A DNA stretch of 35,939 bases, taken from positions 1 to 35,939 of the forward strand of contig CAKRWX010000003.1 of NCBI GenBank assembly GCA_934418055.1, written 5' to 3'. A program made the position numbers and the translations under genes. Position 1 is the first letter of the stretch. Each line of letters begins with the position of its first letter. Under the pieces are notes generated by a model. That model was not told the DNA's origin. It worked only from the letters and a program-made list of their open reading frames with translations, and made no database searches. Shown here piece by piece: positions 32,990 through 35,939 of this stretch. The DNA comes from an uncultured Lachnospiraceae bacterium. Lineage in GTDB: Bacteria; Bacillota; Clostridia; Lachnospirales; Lachnospiraceae.

Positions 32990-34243
32990 CTAATTAGCTT
33001 TCCGATTGATAAATTCCGTACGGGTCTTTGAATAGATAAATTTCTGGCTCTTATACAGTCCATAATATCCGGACAGGGTAAAGCTGACTGCCACGGCCAG
33101 TGCAAAATAAGGCATTGCTTCAAATCCACACATTTCAAATGCGATCAGAATGCTGGATACCGGGCAGTTCGTAACACCTGCAAACAGCGCGATCATACCG
33201 CAGGCTGCACAAAGAGATGGAGAAAATCCCAATAACATTCCCACTGCACAGCCAAAAGTAGCTCCCACACACAGTGTCGGAACAATCTCTCCGCCTTTAT
33301 AGCCTGCCCCAAGAGTTACTGCTGTAAACACAGCTTTTAAGAAAAATGCTTCATATGGTACATGTCCTTCGATGGCCTGCTCGATCAGTCCCATACTGCT
33401 TCCATTGTAATCCCTCGTACCTGTAACCAGCGTCAACCCGATCAGGATCAGGCTGGCTGCCAGTATCCGGATATAAGGATTCTTAAAAAATCTGCGATAC
33501 CAGTGTTCCGCCTCATGAAGAAATACACAAAACGTCATGCTGATAAGCGCGCATAAAATCCCAAGAACGATGATGAGGACCGCCGGTTTTAATCCAAATT
33601 CCGGAATCTCCACAATCGTGAAATGTTCTGCAGACAATCCGAGTTTTCCTGAAATTCCCGCACCGATCAGGGAAGAAAACAGGCATGGAACGAATGCTGC
33701 ATAATACATGACACCAATGCTGATCACTTCCATACAGAACACAGCCGCTGCTAAAGGTGTTCCAAACAAGGCTCCAAAGCAGCCACTCATTCCGCACATA
33801 ACTGCAATTTTTAAATCTCTCTGATCCAGATGCAGTGCCTTACCGATCAGACTTCCGATGCTGCCTCCAAGCTGAAGCGCTGCGCCCTCCCGTCCAGCAG
33901 AGCCTCCGGTCAGATGAGTCAACACCGTGCTGATAAAGATCAATGGTCCTGTCGCCGGAGTAATGCTGGCATCTGAGGAGATGGAATCCAGAACCATATT
34001 GGTCCCCCGGTTTCCCTCCTCATGAAACGTCCGGTACAGCCACACGATCAGGCATCCGGACACCGGGAGCAGATATAAAAGCCAATGACAGCTTCCAAAA
34101 AATCCTGCTGCCTTCTTGATTGCCAGACCAAATACACCGCCGATCAGACCGCCTGCACAGCCGATCAGGATCGACAAGAACGTCCATTTCAGGAAGTATT
34201 TCAGGTTGTTTTCTACAGCGTTTTTTATCTCCGCGTACTTCAT
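32990..34243 (-). CDS. CLC-family anion transporter, fluoride/proton antiporter type likely
   Basis: Integral membrane anion transporter of 417 residues with about ten hydrophobic segments. GREG at 117-120 carries the gating Glu119. The anion-selectivity segment reads GTNMV (80-84) instead of the chloride-type GSGIP, putting a Met near the central site, and GYKGGEIVP (314-322) places Glu319 where CLC-F antiporters have a conserved Glu. These marks suggest the fluoride-exporting CLC-F (EriC-F) branch. One difference is Val321 where I recall Thr in studied CLC-F proteins. It starts 19 nt after ilvA, with a G-rich RBS. I see no fluoride riboswitch nearby. Confidence 0.85.
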   Translation of the reverse strand: MKYAEIKNAVENNLKYFLKWTFLSILIGCAGGLIGGVFGLAIKKAAGFFGSCHWLLYLLPVSGCLIVWLYRTFHEEGNRGTNMVLDSISSDASITPATGPLIFISTVLTHLTGGSAGREGAALQLGGSIGSLIGKALHLDQRDLKIAVMCGMSGCFGALFGTPLAAAVFCMEVISIGVMYYAAFVPCLFSSLIGAGISGKLGLSAEHFTIVEIPEFGLKPAVLIIVLGILCALISMTFCVFLHEAEHWYRRFFKNPYIRILAASLILIGLTLVTGTRDYNGSSMGLIEQAIEGHVPYEAFFLKAVFTAVTLGAGYKGGEIVPTLCVGATFGCAVGMLLGFSPSLCAACGMIALFAGVTNCPVSSILIAFEMCGFEAMPYFALAVAVSFTLSGYYGLYKSQKFIYSKTRTEFINRKAN

Positions 34244-34262
34244 CCCCTAAGCCCCCATTCTG

Positions 34263-35480
34263 CTAGATGGTTCCTGTGGTCTGAACCAGCTTTGGGCGAT
34301 ATCCGGCATCCTTTAACGCTTTCACGATCATATTCTTGTGATCGGTTCCATAAGCCTCCAGAGTGATCCGCAGTTCCACTGCCGCGCTTCGGTTGATGCT
34401 GACGAACTGGTTGTGCTCCAGCTTGATGACATTGCCCTTCTGCTCAGCCAGTAAGGAAGATACCTTCGCCAACTCGCCTGGCTTGTCCGGAAGCAGAACG
34501 GATACGGTAAATACACGGTCTCTCTGGATTAGGCCGTGCTGAACGATGGAAGCCATGGTGATCACGTCCATGTTGCCGCCGCTTAATACGGAAACGATCT
34601 TTTTCTTCTTCACGTCCAGATGTTTCAGAGCTGCTACGGTTAAAAGACCGGAGTTCTCCACGATCATCTTGTGGTTCTCTACCATATCCAGGAACGCTAC
34701 GATTAATTCGCTGTCCTCTACAGTGATGATCTCATCTACATTTTCCTGGATATATGGGAAAATCTTATCGCCAGGGCATTTTACTGCAGTACCATCTGCG
34801 ATGGTGTTCACGGTTGGAAGAGCAACTACATGACCTGCCTTTAAGGATTCCTGCATACAGTTGGCACCTGCTGGCTCTACACCGATCACCTTGATCTTTG
34901 GATTTAACAGCTTGGCCAGAGTAGAAACACCAGCGCATAAGCCGCCGCCGCCGATTGGAACTAAGATATAATCCACAGTTGGCAGTTCCTTGATAATCTC
35001 CATGGCGATGGTTCCCTGACCAGTCGCCACTGCCAGATCGTTAAATGGATGAACGAAGGTCAGTCCTCTCTCCTCTGCCAGCTTATAAGCGTACTCACAG
35101 GCCTCGTCAAACACATCACCAGCCAGTACCACTTCTGCACCGTAGCCTTTGGTGCGGTTGATCTTGATCAGTGGAGTTGGAGTCGGCATCACGATGGTTG
35201 CCGGGATTCCTGCTAATTTTGCCGCATATGCCACGCCCTGTGCATGGTTTCCTGCGGAAGCCGTGATCAGGCCACGCTGTTTCTCTTCCTCTGATAAGGT
35301 GCTGATCTTATAGTAAGCGCCTCTTACTTTATAAGCGCCTGTATACTGCATATTTTCCGGTTTAAAATAAACCTTGTTGCCGGTCTGGGAAGAATAATAC
35401 TCGCTGTATACCAGTTTTGTCTCCTGAGTTACCTTGCTGACTGCCTCTGATGCCTCTTCAAAGCTCTCTAATGTCATCAT
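34263..35480 (-). CDS. ilvA: Threonine ammonia-lyase (threonine dehydratase) with ACT domain
   Basis: PLP enzyme converting threonine to 2-oxobutyrate and ammonia, for isoleucine synthesis or threonine fermentation. In 405 residues: PLP-lysine segment TGAYKVRGA (Lys51), ASAGNHAQGVAYAA (74-87), phosphate loop GGGGL (177-181), LSGGNMD, and a single C-terminal ACT domain (about 325-400) for allosteric control. The one-ACT medium form is shared by ilvA- and tdcB-named enzymes, so the biosynthetic or catabolic role is open. AAAGGAG lies 8 nt before the first of two ATG codons. It follows ftsY by 34 nt and precedes the CLC gene. Confidence 0.94.
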   Translation of the reverse strand: MMTLESFEEASEAVSKVTQETKLVYSEYYSSQTGNKVYFKPENMQYTGAYKVRGAYYKISTLSEEEKQRGLITASAGNHAQGVAYAAKLAGIPATIVMPTPTPLIKINRTKGYGAEVVLAGDVFDEACEYAYKLAEERGLTFVHPFNDLAVATGQGTIAMEIIKELPTVDYILVPIGGGGLCAGVSTLAKLLNPKIKVIGVEPAGANCMQESLKAGHVVALPTVNTIADGTAVKCPGDKIFPYIQENVDEIITVEDSELIVAFLDMVENHKMIVENSGLLTVAALKHLDVKKKKIVSVLSGGNMDVITMASIVQHGLIQRDRVFTVSVLLPDKPGELAKVSSLLAEQKGNVIKLEHNQFVSINRSAAVELRITLEAYGTDHKNMIVKALKDAGYRPKLVQTTGTI

Positions 35481-35514
35481 AATTTTTTCTCCTTTGCGGG
35501 TCCTCTTTGTGTAC

Positions 35515-35939
35515 TTATTCTTGATGTTCTACGTTGAATAACGCATGAATAAATGCTTCTGCATCAAATTTCTGAAGATCATCAATCTTCTCACCGATTC
35601 CAATGTATTTTACCGGAATACCAAGCTCTGACTGGATCGCCACTGCGATTCCACCCTTCGCTGTTCCATCCAGCTTTGTCAGGATAATACCGGTTACATC
35701 TGCTACTTCCATAAACTGCTTTGCCTGGGATAATGCGTTCTGACCCGTGGTACCATCTAATACCACCAGAGTCTCCCGGTATGCGTCCGGATACTCCTTA
35801 TCAATGATCCGGTTGATCTTCTTTAACTCTTCCATCAGGTTCTTCTTATTGTGAAGACGTCCTGCAGTATCACAGATCAGCACATCGGCATTTCTGGATT
35901 TTGCCGCTGCAACTGCGTCATAGATCACAGCTGCCGGGT
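35515..35939 (-). CDS. ftsY: Signal recognition particle receptor FtsY, 5' part outside window
   Basis: SRP receptor GTPase that docks ribosome-nascent chains at the membrane. About 141 C-terminal residues are visible, through the stop codon: [18 protein letters not shown] (G3 and the FtsY-specific loop), [23 protein letters not shown] (G4, TKLD) and the C-terminal [27 protein letters not shown] after GEK separates it from Ffh. The N-terminal acidic region and P-loop are beyond the window. Confidence 0.96.
   Translation of the reverse strand, partial: PAAVIYDAVAAAKSRNADVLICDTAGRLHNKKNLMEELKKINRIIDKEYPDAYRETLVVLDGTTGQNALSQAKQFMEVADVTGIILTKLDGTAKGGIAVAIQSELGIPVKYIGIGEKIDDLQKFDAEAFIHALFNVEHQE

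Noticed and set aside
34244..34262. Fluoride riboswitch upstream of the CLC gene
   Set aside because: The gap to ilvA is only 19 nt, and nothing similar is seen before ilvA.
1..35939. CRISPR array, phage genes, insertion sequence or defence island
   Set aside because: No regular repeats, transposase, integrase or terminal inverted repeats seen; gene content is core housekeeping.

Overview
The window looks like a chromosomal segment of a Firmicutes bacterium of class Clostridia, most likely a member of the Lachnospiraceae (Clostridium cluster XIVa type). The evidence is the kind of proteins encoded (PASTA kinase PrkC with PrpC, a SpoIID-like protein, an ECF vitamin transporter S subunit, a PPi-type phosphofructokinase, formate-tetrahydrofolate ligase), strong AGGAGG-type ribosome binding sites, and a gene order matching the Bacillus priA-def-fmt-rsmB-rlmN-prpC-prkC-rsgA-rpe-thiN block. 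The genus cannot be fixed from sequence reading alone. Almost everything is on the minus strand; only the cold-shock gene and the phosphofructokinase gene are on the plus strand. I see no phage, insertion sequence, CRISPR array, tRNA or rRNA gene.

Layout in the direction of minus-strand transcription (right to left). (1) 35.9-33.0 kb: 3' part of ftsY, threonine ammonia-lyase, and a CLC-type anion transporter with features of the fluoride-exporting branch. (2) 32.9-28.0 kb: a GNAT acetyltransferase with a clear promoter, a structured non-coding RNA with its own sigma-A promoter and intrinsic terminator (candidate 6S RNA), an AI-2E family permease and a large membrane-anchored SpoIID/LytB protein. 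(3) 26.75-27.97 kb, plus strand: a lone PPi-type phosphofructokinase gene with its own promoter, bounded by GC-rich hairpins. (4) 26.5-23.6 kb: NUDIX hydrolase, SEC-C protein, a SAM methyltransferase and Hsp33. (5) 23.2 kb, plus strand: a cold-shock protein gene with an excellent promoter and structured untranslated regions. (6) 23.1-1.0 kb: a long co-directional run of DUF5662 protein, ClpP-like TepA-type protein, ftsK/spoIIIE, fhs, murE, murF, priA, def, fmt, zinc metallopeptidase, rsmB, rlmN, prpC, prkC, rsgA, rpe, thiN, then an ECF S component and serS (cut by the window edge).

From murF down to thiN many genes overlap or abut (ATGA or TAATG junctions), so this part is probably one operon. 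It joins cell wall precursor synthesis (murE, murF), replication restart (priA), initiator methionine processing (fmt, def), rRNA modification and ribosome assembly (rsmB, rlmN, rsgA), and the wall-sensing kinase/phosphatase pair (prkC/prpC). Several start codons are reassigned here from RBS position: GTG for rsgA, rsmB and ftsK, and internal ATGs for murE, fhs, rlmN, the methyltransferase, the GNAT protein and others.

The window is mostly ordinary housekeeping DNA. The best leads are the non-coding RNA at 31.7-31.9 kb, the CLC-F-like transporter without a visible fluoride riboswitch, the oversized SpoIID-like protein, a plus-strand terminator with no evident plus-strand gene before it, and family-motif variants in Def and MurE. 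I did not find a convincing undescribed multi-gene system.
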